From assembly GCA_026545765.1 (NCBI GenBank), contig CM048840.1, positions 88,192,877 through 88,256,876 of the forward strand: 64,000 bases of DNA. Direction: 5' to 3'. This stretch comes from Plantago major (lineage: Eukaryota; Streptophyta; Magnoliopsida; Lamiales; Plantaginaceae). The stretch's first letter is position 1. Each line of letters begins with the position of its first letter. A program made the position numbers and the translations under genes. The notes under the pieces are model-generated. The model saw only the letters and a list, made by a program, of their open reading frames with translations. It had not been told where the DNA came from and did not search any database. Positions 9,106 through 18,300 of this stretch are shown piece by piece.

Positions 9106-10455
9106 CTATAAAGGTACACCAGCAGGTAACTCACTATAGCTCCCATTCACTTTTCCTTTTTCACTCTATGCTTGAGGACATGCTTGAGTTCAGGTTTGGG
9201 GAGGGGGAATGTGCTCTCTAGTGTCTTGTCTGCATTTTTCTCTATTACCTGTGTCTCTAGAGTCTTTCGTCCTTTACTTTCTGTATGTTTTGGTCATTTT
9301 TCTTTTTCTTCTTTTCCCTTCTAAAGTCTTTCGTGAGTCGTTCTTCCAAGATATGAAAGCTCCTATTGTGATTGTTAAATTTGCTAGGTGCTTATGGTTT
9401 GCATGATATTTAACTAAGGTGGCATAGAGGATTTAAAATCCCGTAAGTTTGTTTATCCTGTAAATAGCAAGTCTGTTTAACTCTTTGGTCCAAAAGTCGG
9501 TGAGAAACTTTCAAGCCGATGAAAAAATATTGGACCGGCGCCTGTGTGATTCTTTCGGGAAGTGCAAACCTCCTTGTTTGCGCCACTTCATGTTCATGTA
9601 TACTATGTTAAGTTAAAGTATGACGAACGGCATGCTTTTTATGATCTGTTTTATTAAAGCCAGTGCATTACGAAGAACCAGTTTGGGGAGAAGAATTCTG
9701 CTGTGCTGATATGTTTGCTTATACTTGTAATCTGTGTTACTTCCCATAATTAGTTGATTCGTCTCGGAGTGTGTCTGTGGTGCTTGTGATCGCCGTAGTT
9801 GTGTTGGGCGTGTTTCAAATACTACCTATATACCGGCGTGGTCCTAAAAAGCCATATGTCCGTGAGGGTTGATGGCACGTATACCAAACTGACACGCACA
9901 AAAGAGCGGACTTCGGTAAAAAGGGCACTACCGAAAAATTGAGACTAAAAGAGTCCATAGTGGCCAAGTTGATTAGCATGTAATTCATTGTATGCAAAAA
10001 TGTGGTGATATGGAAGGTTGGTTGTATGCTCTGACAAGCTGCTGCACGTGAAGAAAAAGTCCCTTCCGACATAACTGACTGAGTATTTTGCATGAGGCAC
10101 CTTTGTGACGAAAGTCACCTTCCTTTTCTCTTGCCATTTCTTGAGTGATTAACCCACTACACACTTCCAGAGTGAGAGAGAGATGCGTAGGATTCCCATG
10201 TGAGGGACTGGAGAGTTATATTTAAGTGTTATTTACTTGAGAAACTGTCTTGCTTGATTTTCTGTGCACTATTCTGTCAAGGTTAGTTGAGTACAAAGCT
10301 TTTGCACCTTGTGAATTTAATGTTTACAATGGTAGATTCGGTCACTTGGGAGTTCAACTGTGTTTTGTGTTTCTTGTTTGTCTTTTTCTAGAGTCTAGTT
10401 TGTCTTTAGTTGGTGTGTTTGCTCGAGGACGAGCAAAGGTTCAGTTTGGGGAGTT
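9106..10455 (+). other. A2 3' untranslated region with conserved hairpins and PPT
   Basis: Non-coding and alignable to 3255-4737. It holds PPT-like motifs near 9193-9208, 9679-9692 and 10442-10455; the hairpin block at 9811-9930 (one stem base changed, CGCACAAAAGAGCG, 9895-9908); the perfect hairpin GTGACGAAAGTCAC at 10105-10118; and the perfect pre-PPT hairpin TTGCTCGAGGACGAGCAA at 10419-10436. Confidence 0.7.
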
Positions 10456-11757
10456 TGATGAGACGATAATTTAGAGTCTCATTGGGTCCTTTTTAGCGGT
10501 CTTTGTTAGTCTTCGTTTATAGTTTTCTAGAATTTTTTGTGCATTTTTATGCTTTGGTGTTTTGGTGTTGTTTTGCAGGAATCGATAGTTTTGAGCCGAA
10601 GATGAGAAGTTGAGGTTCACAAGGCTCGCCGCGGTGAGATTTTACGAAGTGCAACAATCTTTTGGCTAAGGAGGCTCGCCGCGGTGAGATTTTACGAGAG
10701 CCCCAATAAATCCATTGGGAGGAGCTCGCCGCGGCAAAGGAATTGGCCCGCCGTGGCGAGATTTTTCGAGTGAGTCCCCTGATTTGAAGATCGAAACTCG
10801 CCGCGGCGGAGTATTTTGCTCGCCGCGGCGAGATTATGAGAGGGATATATACAATTCAATAAAGAAGGCTCGCCGCGGCGAGCTATTTCTTCCGCCGCGG
10901 CGAGAGTCGCAGAAGAGATTTTCTATTTTTCCTTGTTAGCTTAGAATTTGGATTTTTTCTCATACTTTTCTTTTAACCTAGTTCTTGGAAAAAAAGCTCC
11001 ATATTGATACATTGACATTGAGACATAATTGGAGCTTGGTTTTCATCATTGTTGAAGGATTGATATCGAATTCCTGATAATATTTGATAATTCTCCATCG
11101 TTTATCTCTTCGATTCGTGTTGCTATTGTTTATCGATTTGTATGAGCTTACATGCGATTATCAATATGTCTATGTTTATCATATCTAATACTTCGAATTC
11201 TTTGATCTTTGCTTCTACTAAGAGTAGCTAAACCACTCCGAACACGGTAGCTATGTGACGGTTATGCTTATTCGCTTCTAGGGTTAGGACTCGTTCATAT
11301 AGGTTCATCTAGTTCAAAATCTTCGTAAAAATTATCAATCCAATTCGCTAGTTCAAGATTTTCTAAGTTGTTTTCGGTTAAGGATCGTGGATTGACGACC
11401 CACGATTTATCTAGTTCAAAACTTTCAAATGATGATTGGTTGTGGTTGGATTGATCGATTTATGTACACCGACCGTGTGACAAATATGAATGATTGACCT
11501 AGAATGAATTAGCATTACCTGATCATTACTACTGTGTTCATCTTCTCTCATTGTTAAAAAACCGTTATCTGCTCTTTCTGTTTCTAGTTTTTAGAAACAA
11601 CCAACTCACAAATCAATATGTTTTCACATGTAACTGTTTGCTTTCAAACCGTTGTGGTAGCTTAATTGATTCCTTAGCGAATGATTTTGTGGTTAACATT
11701 GTCTGTTTACAACAACTGCTTTCTACTTGTTTTCTAAGTAGTAATTTGAGCACATCA
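10456..11757 (+). repeat. A-family LTR, 3' LTR of A2
   Basis: TGATGAGACG ... GAGCACATCA, 1302 bp, preceded by a polypurine tract. It contains a palindrome array (10622-10905) around a TATA-like ATATATAC at about 10842, and a hairpin with 7-bp stems ATCGTGG/CCACGAT at 11384-11406. Confidence 0.9.
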
Positions 11758-12080
11758 AGTGTCTCCCTCCAAGCAAGCACACAATTCTCTTAGATCCTTC
11801 CCAATATCAGAAAAGAAATAGGTGAGAAAAAACGACCTTTCCAACTCCATCTCTGCTACAACTTCCCTATTTCTTTGTCGCTCACAACTATATCCATCTC
11901 ACTCTCAAAATCTAACTTCAGTTTCGATTGGTCAATTTTGCCAATTGCTTCACCGGATTTGATGAGGAGATTGTTAACCAGCCCTAAATAGATATTCCAT
12001 GTCCAACTCCGATCGCAGCCGTTTCTAGCCGCCATTACTGGAGTGGTTCTGGTTTTCAAAAGTATCTTTCCAATATAGTG
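11758..12080. other. unassigned DNA between A2 and the TRIM
   Basis: No transposon signature was recognised. On the minus strand, 11856-12035 is open for 59 residues from a Met (begins MAARNGCDRSWTWNIYLGLV, ends VVSDKEIGKL). I do not recognise it. It could be a decayed host exon or chance. Confidence 0.3.
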
Positions 12081-12400
12081 TGTAACGACCCAGACCACTA
12101 ATGGGCCGAGCCCAACCCTTTGGGCCGACACGGTTACTGATGGGCAGCTCTCCGGGTGATATGATGTCCCCACTGTACCAACGCAAGTCCTTTCCAGCAC
12201 ACTTTATCCTCACTCGTGCGCGAACCGGGAAGCTTCCGAATTGGTCACCCATCTTAAGATTTCTCCAGAGCAGGCACGCTTAACTCTGGAGTAGTTCTTA
12301 TAGATGGATTCTCGAAAAGAAAGGTGCACCTTGTTGGTGTGAATAGCGTTCTTGATCCTTTAAGCTCTTTGGACTTGACTTGAAACTTTTGAGCGTTACA
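12081..12400 (-). repeat. Cassandra LTR, complete, inverted
   Basis: It reads TGTAACGACCC ... GCGTTACA on the plus strand, the reverse complement of 12647-12965. 5S-like boxes on the minus strand: A-box-like at 12271-12285 and C-box-like at 12241-12254. Confidence 0.85.
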
Positions 12401-12546
12401 TACAAACTGGAAAATCTCTAGGTTCGCGCACGAGTGAGGACAAAGTGCGCGAGAAAGGACATGTGTTGGTACAGTGGGGCCAGCATATCACTCGGATAGC
12501 TGCCCATGAGTAACCCTGCCGGCCCATTTGTGGTCCGGTCCTTACA
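12401..12546 (+). repeat. Cassandra LTR, 3' part only
   Basis: It corresponds to the last ~145 bp of the direct LTR (from AACTGG onward to CCTTACA) and abuts the PBS. Confidence 0.8.
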
Positions 12547-12548
12547 AA

Positions 12549-12560
12549 TGGTATCAGAGC
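12549..12560 (+). promoter_or_regulatory. primer-binding site, initiator Met tRNA
   Basis: TGGTATCAGAGC, two bases after the LTR end, is the standard plant PBS complementary to the 3' end of initiator-Met tRNA. Confidence 0.9.
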
Positions 12561-12633
12561 TGTGCCAACCCAAAAACTAACAAGGGTGGACGGTTGGCCG
12601 GACCATGGTGTGGCGGAGACGTCGTACAAATTC

Positions 12634-12642
12634 AAGAGGGGG
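12634..12642 (+). promoter_or_regulatory. polypurine tract of TRIM
   Basis: AAGAGGGGG lies four bases before the 3' LTR start at 12647. Confidence 0.75.
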
Positions 12643-12646
12643 TAAA

Positions 12647-12965
12647 TGTAACACTCAAAAGTTTCAAGTCAAGTCCAAAGAGCTTAAAGGGATCGAGAAC
12701 GCTACTCATACCAACAAGGTGCACCTTTCTTTTTGGGAATCCACTTATGAGAACTCCAGAGTTAAGCATGCTTGCTCTGGAGTAATCTTAAGATGGGTGA
12801 CTAACTGGGAAGTCTCCCGCTTCGCGCACGAGTGGGGACAAAGTGTGCGGGAAAGGACTTGTGTTGGTACAGTGGGGACAACATATCACTAGGAGAGCTG
12901 CCCATGAGTAACCGTGCCGGCCCAAAGGTTCGGGGCTCGGCCCATTAATGGTCCGGGTCGTTACA
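12647..12965 (+). repeat. Cassandra 3' LTR with 5S-like promoter
   Basis: TGTAACACTC ... GGGTCGTTACA, 319 bp. It contains AGTTAAGCATGCTTG (12762-12776), matching the 5S rRNA A-box region, and AGATGGGTGAC plus CTGGGAAGTC (12791-12814), matching the C-box region, in 5S order and spacing. RNA polymerase III use is known for the family, not shown here. Confidence 0.9.
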
Positions 12966-13234
12966 TGGTGGACGAATTCGGGATTTATGTTCATTATCAG
13001 TTGTAGGAGAACGCAATTTACATCTTGTTAATTATTTGACATTGTTGGTAATGTTAGTTATGCTATTCTATTTTCAGGTCGCTTTTGTACCGACCTGAAT
13101 ATAGGTAGCCGTTAGATATTCGCCATGTGGCACTTAATTCAATCTCATCCAGTAATTTTGGTCCGAAGTCATTTTATCTATAATCTCAGGTACGACAGAT
13201 TATAAATTATTTTTGTAATAATTAAAAATGCTAA
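12966..13234. other. unassigned flank of the copia insertion
   Basis: AT-rich, no ORF. Two small inverted repeats are present: CAGGTCG/CGACCTG at 13075-13097, and ATAATCT/AGATTAT near 13180-13203. It ends with GCTAA, the target duplicated by the copia element, and so was contiguous with 29426 onward before that insertion. Confidence 0.4.
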
Positions 13235-14966
13235 TGTTGGTCCAGATAACGGCAAAGTAAAAGACTAGGGGGGGGGGGGTGAATAGTCTTTTAAAACTTT
13301 TGTCGATAACAACTATTTCTCAGATATCTGAATAGATATCTGATACTTAGAATCAGAGTGCGGAAGACTTAATAAAGATAAGTGCAGAAACAGTTAATAT
13401 GTGTGTGTGTTGCTGAAATGTAAATACACAAACGTAAATAACACAGCAAGTATAGTGGTATCTGGAGGTGGCGTAATCCTCCAACTAATCCACTTCGGTC
13501 TATCAGAGACCTAGAATTCACTAGAACAGATAATTGAGTTCACCTTACAATAATCCTATTCTAAGATTCTTAACAATTGGTTCCCAACCAAATGTTCCCC
13601 CTGAGTTGTTCCCCGGCTTTCACAGCCAAGTACTTCCTATACTCAGAAACCTTTGAGTTATTCCCTAGCTTCCCAAGCTAAGTACTTCCTATACTCAATA
13701 ACCTTGGAGTTATTCCTTAGTTTCCCAAATCAAGTACTTCCTATACTCCGGTAACCTTGGAGTTATTCCCTGATTTTTCAAACTAAGTACTTCCGGTACT
13801 CCACGCCAGTTATGGTGTTGGTTTTGGTTTGAGTTGTCAGATGAGCTTCTTTAATAACTTATTCAGTTATTCAGATAGCTCTGTGAATCAAGGTACTCAA
13901 TACACTTTACAGCGTATGGTATCTTGTTCGATTTTACTGACCCAAGTCTTATGATATCTGTTCAAGAGAATGAATCTCAGATAGTTGATCTTTTGATTCA
14001 ACTCCTTCACAGATAGCTTTGCTTGTTTAGGATCAGGACACTTAGAACTTCAGTGTTTACTCAAGATCAAAAGCTTTGGTCGCAACAGAAAGCTTTGTGA
14101 GTAAGTAAGTTGCTTTGAGAGAGTAAGATGTTCAGCGTTTGTATGCAGTTCAAGGTGTGTTCTCAAGCAGTCTAAGTGTTGATATTTATAGATGAATTTG
14201 AGTGCCGTTTGAATAGTATCCGTTAGGCTCAAATTCGAACTATCGATATCTGTGTATAATCAGAAGAGTTTTGTCTTCTCAGAAGCTACCGTTGCTTTTA
14301 ATCAGACATCTCTGTCCGTGCATTAAATGCATTGTACTATACTTTTGTCCTGTAGTGTCAACGGAACTATGCTTTGTATCAGAGACTAGTGTTATCTGAT
14401 TCTTTGCACGTCCTTATCTTCAATCTTCAGATACCACTTGTATTTATTGAAACAACTTTGTTTGCAATATATATGTTCCTTTTTCAGAAATGTGGTTAAG
14501 GCTCAAGGTATATGAGAATAGATATCTGTGGACACTTTCCTTGTTTTCAGATATGTCTCTTATTTCTCAGATATCTCTTGTGACACAGTTTGTTTGAAAC
14601 TATTCGTGTCTTCAAGATATCTGGCTAAGATATCTGAACAACAGATTCAGTAATCTTGTGCAGTTTTCTTCAAGTCTTCAATGTCATTGAGCTTGTTCTG
14701 CTTTGATGTCTTCTTCTTGGTCTTCTCTTAATAAAATAAAAATTACATTTTGAGACCTAACATCCTATACAAGATTAGCTAGACTATCATACTTAGTGGG
14801 TTTCCTCTTTTACAATTTTCAAGTGAACCAAGAGTACTAATCACCTTTCTGAGACTAAGATAAGTCATCATGTTGCTGATCAAAACTAAATAGATATTCT
14901 TTACAAAATATCTTACAAAAATTCCTAACAAATTTCTCAAGAAATTTCCCAACAAATTTCCCAACA
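13235..14966 (-). repeat. copia 1 LTR (left, 3' LTR)
   Basis: TGTTGGTCCAGATAACGG ... CCCAACA, 1732 bp. It has a G-run near 13268, repeated GATATCTG motifs (e.g. near 13322-13341, 14250, 14518, 14572, 14617-14636), and short repeats (AAGTACTTCC, each with CTATACTC) near 13625-13800. Nearly identical to the right LTR outside a cluster of differences. Confidence 0.95.
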
Positions 14967-15351
14967 AATTTCCCCCTTTTTGATCAGTCAACGATGACTA
15001 TCTTCCCTATTACAAACTGGATGAGGAAACAACCCACCACTTAATCATTTCTTATGATCTTTCAATTCATATAATTAAGTGCAGAAAGTAAACATCAACC
15101 AAATCACAAGATGTGATCTTTGCTGACAAGTTATCTTTTATAGAATGCTATCTGAGAGTAAGTTCTTCAGATAAGTTACAAATAAAGATTACAGATAACT
15201 TCAATACATGATACAGTTAAGCTCAGTCAGCAAGAATACAAAAACTACATAGTAAATTAGGACAACAGGAGTGACCAAGCTCCAAGTAAACATCCTAATA
15301 GACTAGTCTTCAAGTCTTCAATCTTCAAGTCTTCAACATTATTTCTATGGA
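14967..15351 (-). other. PPT and 3' spacer of copia 1
   Basis: Next to the LTR the minus strand reads AAAAAGGGGGAAATT (14967-14980), a good polypurine tract. The rest up to the additional gene's stop codon shows no coding signal. Confidence 0.75.
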
Positions 15352-18300
15352 TCAGTCTGCAAATTTCCTATCTCCAAACCTTTTAATGTGATCAGAATAA
15401 TCATAGAGAAGAGTTCTGACGAGCATCTCTGTGTCTCTGGCAAATCCACAGACCTCTTTGTAGGTTTTGGTAGGATTTTTCTTGACAAAATGCTTGACCC
15501 ATAGGTACTTTCCCCACTTCCAGGCATGCTCTATTCTGATATCTGAAAGCTTGAAGTATTCGTAGATAATCTTCAGATATCTGATGTCACCCTTGTATTG
15601 ATCTTACATCGATAGAACGACTCATGGGTTCCATGCAAGTCTTGGTCTTGTGCTGTTCTGTGATATTCAATTTTGTGCACATCATCCGCTTTCCATATGG
15701 ACAATCATCAGAGAGGTCCTTCTTCATGGCTTCAGTTCTCTTGACAACTTCAAAATCCAACCATGCTTTGATGTGATTGGTGTTGATCAAGGTAGGTTTA
15801 TCCTTTCTCCATGCCATGAGTTGTTTATGGATTGGTTCTGGAAATCTTGAATTTACCAATAGATGCTTCAGTTCCAGAATCCAATAGCCATTCTTTTGAT
15901 TGATGCACCTGTAGACAGAGGAATCATTGTCATACTTCACATACTCTATTTTGGCTTCTTCTGGCCTGAGTGGAAGTTGACTTTGTCTTTGCTCAGCTCT
16001 CAGTCTGTTCCTTCTCTGTCTTGAATTCTCTTTGGGGTTGTTGCTTGAAGAACCACCACCCTGGATAGACTTGGTATTTCCAGAGGGTGTTTTAGCTGCT
16101 AGTGGCTTTGCAGCTATGGGCTCAGTTAGGCTTTCAATTTTCCTTTTTCTGTGAAGAGGAGCTTCATCTTCATCAGTTTCCTCATCATCATCAAGATTAG
16201 ATCTTGTGAGAGTTTTACAGCCTTCTTCATTGCCCTGGGACTTGATTTGACCTTCTTCTTCTTCTTCTTCTTCAGAACATTCATCAATCCCTCTAACTTG
16301 TCTTCTCCTTGGATCCTTGGTACTCCTTGGAGGTTTTTGTGCCATGGCCCTTGTTACCATTTTGGTTCCTTCAGTAGGTTTCTGGGAAGCAGCTAGGCTA
16401 GAGGAGGGTTCATTGATTCTAAGTGGTGGCTGGGAAGTTTTTCTTCTTCCTTTCTGAGCCGCACCAGCTCCAGATTTCTTCGTGTTTTCTTCTCCTTCAT
16501 CCCATTCCCCCTGACTTTGAGGTCCAGATTTGTACTTTCTTTCCCCCTTAGTCATTGTTGGCTGACTCAGTCTCATAAAGGAATCTGAGAGAGAGTCAAA
16601 ATGCCCTTGTAAATAATTATAGGTAGTGACCAACTTCTGAAGTTCGGCTTTGAGCTCCTGATTTTGCTTGATAAGTCCATTGTCCTTATCAGTGAGCTCT
16701 GCCAATGGGCCTAAGATGGCATCTGCTTTTCTAGCAGTGTAACTTGCCTCTTGAAAAGCTTTTTCAGCTAAAGACGCATCATCGTCCCTTATCATTCCCC
16801 AGATCTTTCTGAGCAATGACTATGCTAGTTGTTCTATGAGTGATGAGCTCAGTGAACTTTCTCATTTCAGAGGGGACGGAGGCAATTACTTCCTTGTTCT
16901 GTGAAGACATCTCCTTGTTCAGAGTAGCCAGTACTTGGTACCTGTTCATGTATTCATGGGAGTGGACGTTTGGCAGTTTGTTGAATATTGTAGGAGCAAT
17001 CAACTTCCTTTTCAAGTGAGAAACCGCTAAATGTTCATGGCGGTGCTCTGCCAAAGTCTTGTCTTCTTCATCATCTAAGTGATTAGCCCAGTGATCTTCA
17101 TCCTCTTGGACATTTTCATCGATCGAGTCCAAAGAACCATCTCAGAGATTGGTTTCTTTCCTTTCTGGGAGGAGGATGGTACTTCTTTTGAAGATGATGC
17201 AGCCTTAGCATCATGCTTGACTTCATATACTTCTTCAGTATCGAGATCTTTGGTGATATCATGCACAGCATCCCGTAGCTCTTTAACCTCAGAGTAAGCA
17301 ATCATTTCTTCTAAGTATAGATCTTGTAGTTGATTAATCTTATCTCTGGATTTAGCTATTTGATCTTCCAGTTGAAGATGGAGCTGTTGTTCTTCTTCCA
17401 ACAGTTGTCTGAGTTGAGCACTTCTGGTTTGAGTGTTTAAGATTTTCTGATTAGTTTCTTCAGAAAGCTCAACTACTTGTTCAGTAGTAACTGCGTGTTG
17501 GTTAGAAGATGGATGAGTAGATTTCTGAGGTGATGAAGACGAAGATTTTTGTGAAGTCTTCTCAGTTTGCTTTTCAGCAGCTGAGGCATTGTTTCTCTGT
17601 GAAATTCCTCCGGTCCCTGGTGCAGGGGCATCATCATCATCCTTTTTGTCGTCATCCTTTTGGTGATGGTCAGTGGGAGGTTCATCAAAGTAATTTTCAT
17701 TCATTTCTTCCTCCTCATCATCTTCAGATACAAGATTGATCACTTCCGGGATAGTGATCTTCTGCCCATTAACTTCTTCTTGTTCAGAAGGTATAAACTG
17801 CAGAGTCTGGGGCAGGACTGGCTTGAATGCCATCTGTAATCTTGTCTGACCATCTGCCTGTTCAAAGGCATGTATCAAACTATGCGCCACTTCTCTGGAA
17901 AAGTCCTTATGTAGTAGAGTCGCAACTGTGTATTGTTCTGTAGGGAACATTGCTTGGACATATGTTTCCAGGTCAAGAGCTCGTGCTCGTCTGGTTGGTT
18001 GATCAGTGATTCTCAATATTTCAGAGAGATCAGAGCACCTTAACTTCTGCCATTTCTTGAAGCATTGAATATGCTTTGGCAGGGTGTGAGCTTTGAAGAA
18101 GTGAAGTAGGTCCCTTGTCTCTTCAATGGGAACCTGCTTTGCATCTGTTTGAGCCTGAAAGAAAGAGTTTTGAGTGAGCTTCAAAACTTTTGTAGATATC
18201 TGAGTAGAAGTGTAGTTTAGTTTCTGTGTTACCTGAGTAAGTACTTCAGGCTCAGAAACTTGTTCTACTGAGACAATTGGTGTCTCAGATATCTTGTTGT

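Larger units (their letters stand above)
1..11757 (+). mobile_element. Tandem Athila-like gypsy elements A1 and A2 sharing LTRs
   Basis: Two internal regions are separated by one LTR and closed by another. A1 carries gag and protease remnants, an additional ORF and a 3' UTR ending in a polypurine tract at 4738. A2 carries RT, RNase H and integrase, then a closely similar 3' UTR and a second LTR. The two LTRs (4738-6037 and 10456-11757) are clearly the same family. The RT core reads like the Athila branch of Ty3/gypsy. No primer-binding site follows the middle LTR: it runs straight into pol coding sequence. The array is therefore best explained by LTR-LTR recombination plus deletion of the A2 PBS, gag and protease. 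A1 starts before the window, so its 5' LTR and target duplication cannot be checked. Confidence 0.8.
12081..12965 (+). mobile_element. rearranged Cassandra-type TRIM
   Basis: This is a miniature non-coding retrotransposon with about 320-bp LTRs, a PBS complementary to initiator-Met tRNA (TGGTATCAGAGC), an internal region of about 100 bp and a short PPT. The LTRs contain 5S-rRNA-like promoter boxes, the hallmark of the Cassandra TRIM family. The arrangement is abnormal. The 5' half of the left LTR is replaced by a complete LTR in inverted orientation (12081-12400), followed by only the 3' part of a direct LTR (12401-12546). Flanks TAGTG (left) and TGGTG (right) look like a target duplication with one mismatch, so the rearranged unit may be bounded by its original insertion site. 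Confidence 0.85.

Noticed and set aside
12753..12815. A 5S rRNA gene
   Set aside because: The A- and C-box-like segments match 5S rRNA, but the sequence lies inside a TGTAAC...GTTACA LTR next to a PBS and PPT, as in Cassandra TRIMs, and the rest of the 5S gene is absent.
17079..17739. Short plus-strand ORFs over the copia additional gene
   Set aside because: They are antisense readings of a long coding region, with no start context or family match.
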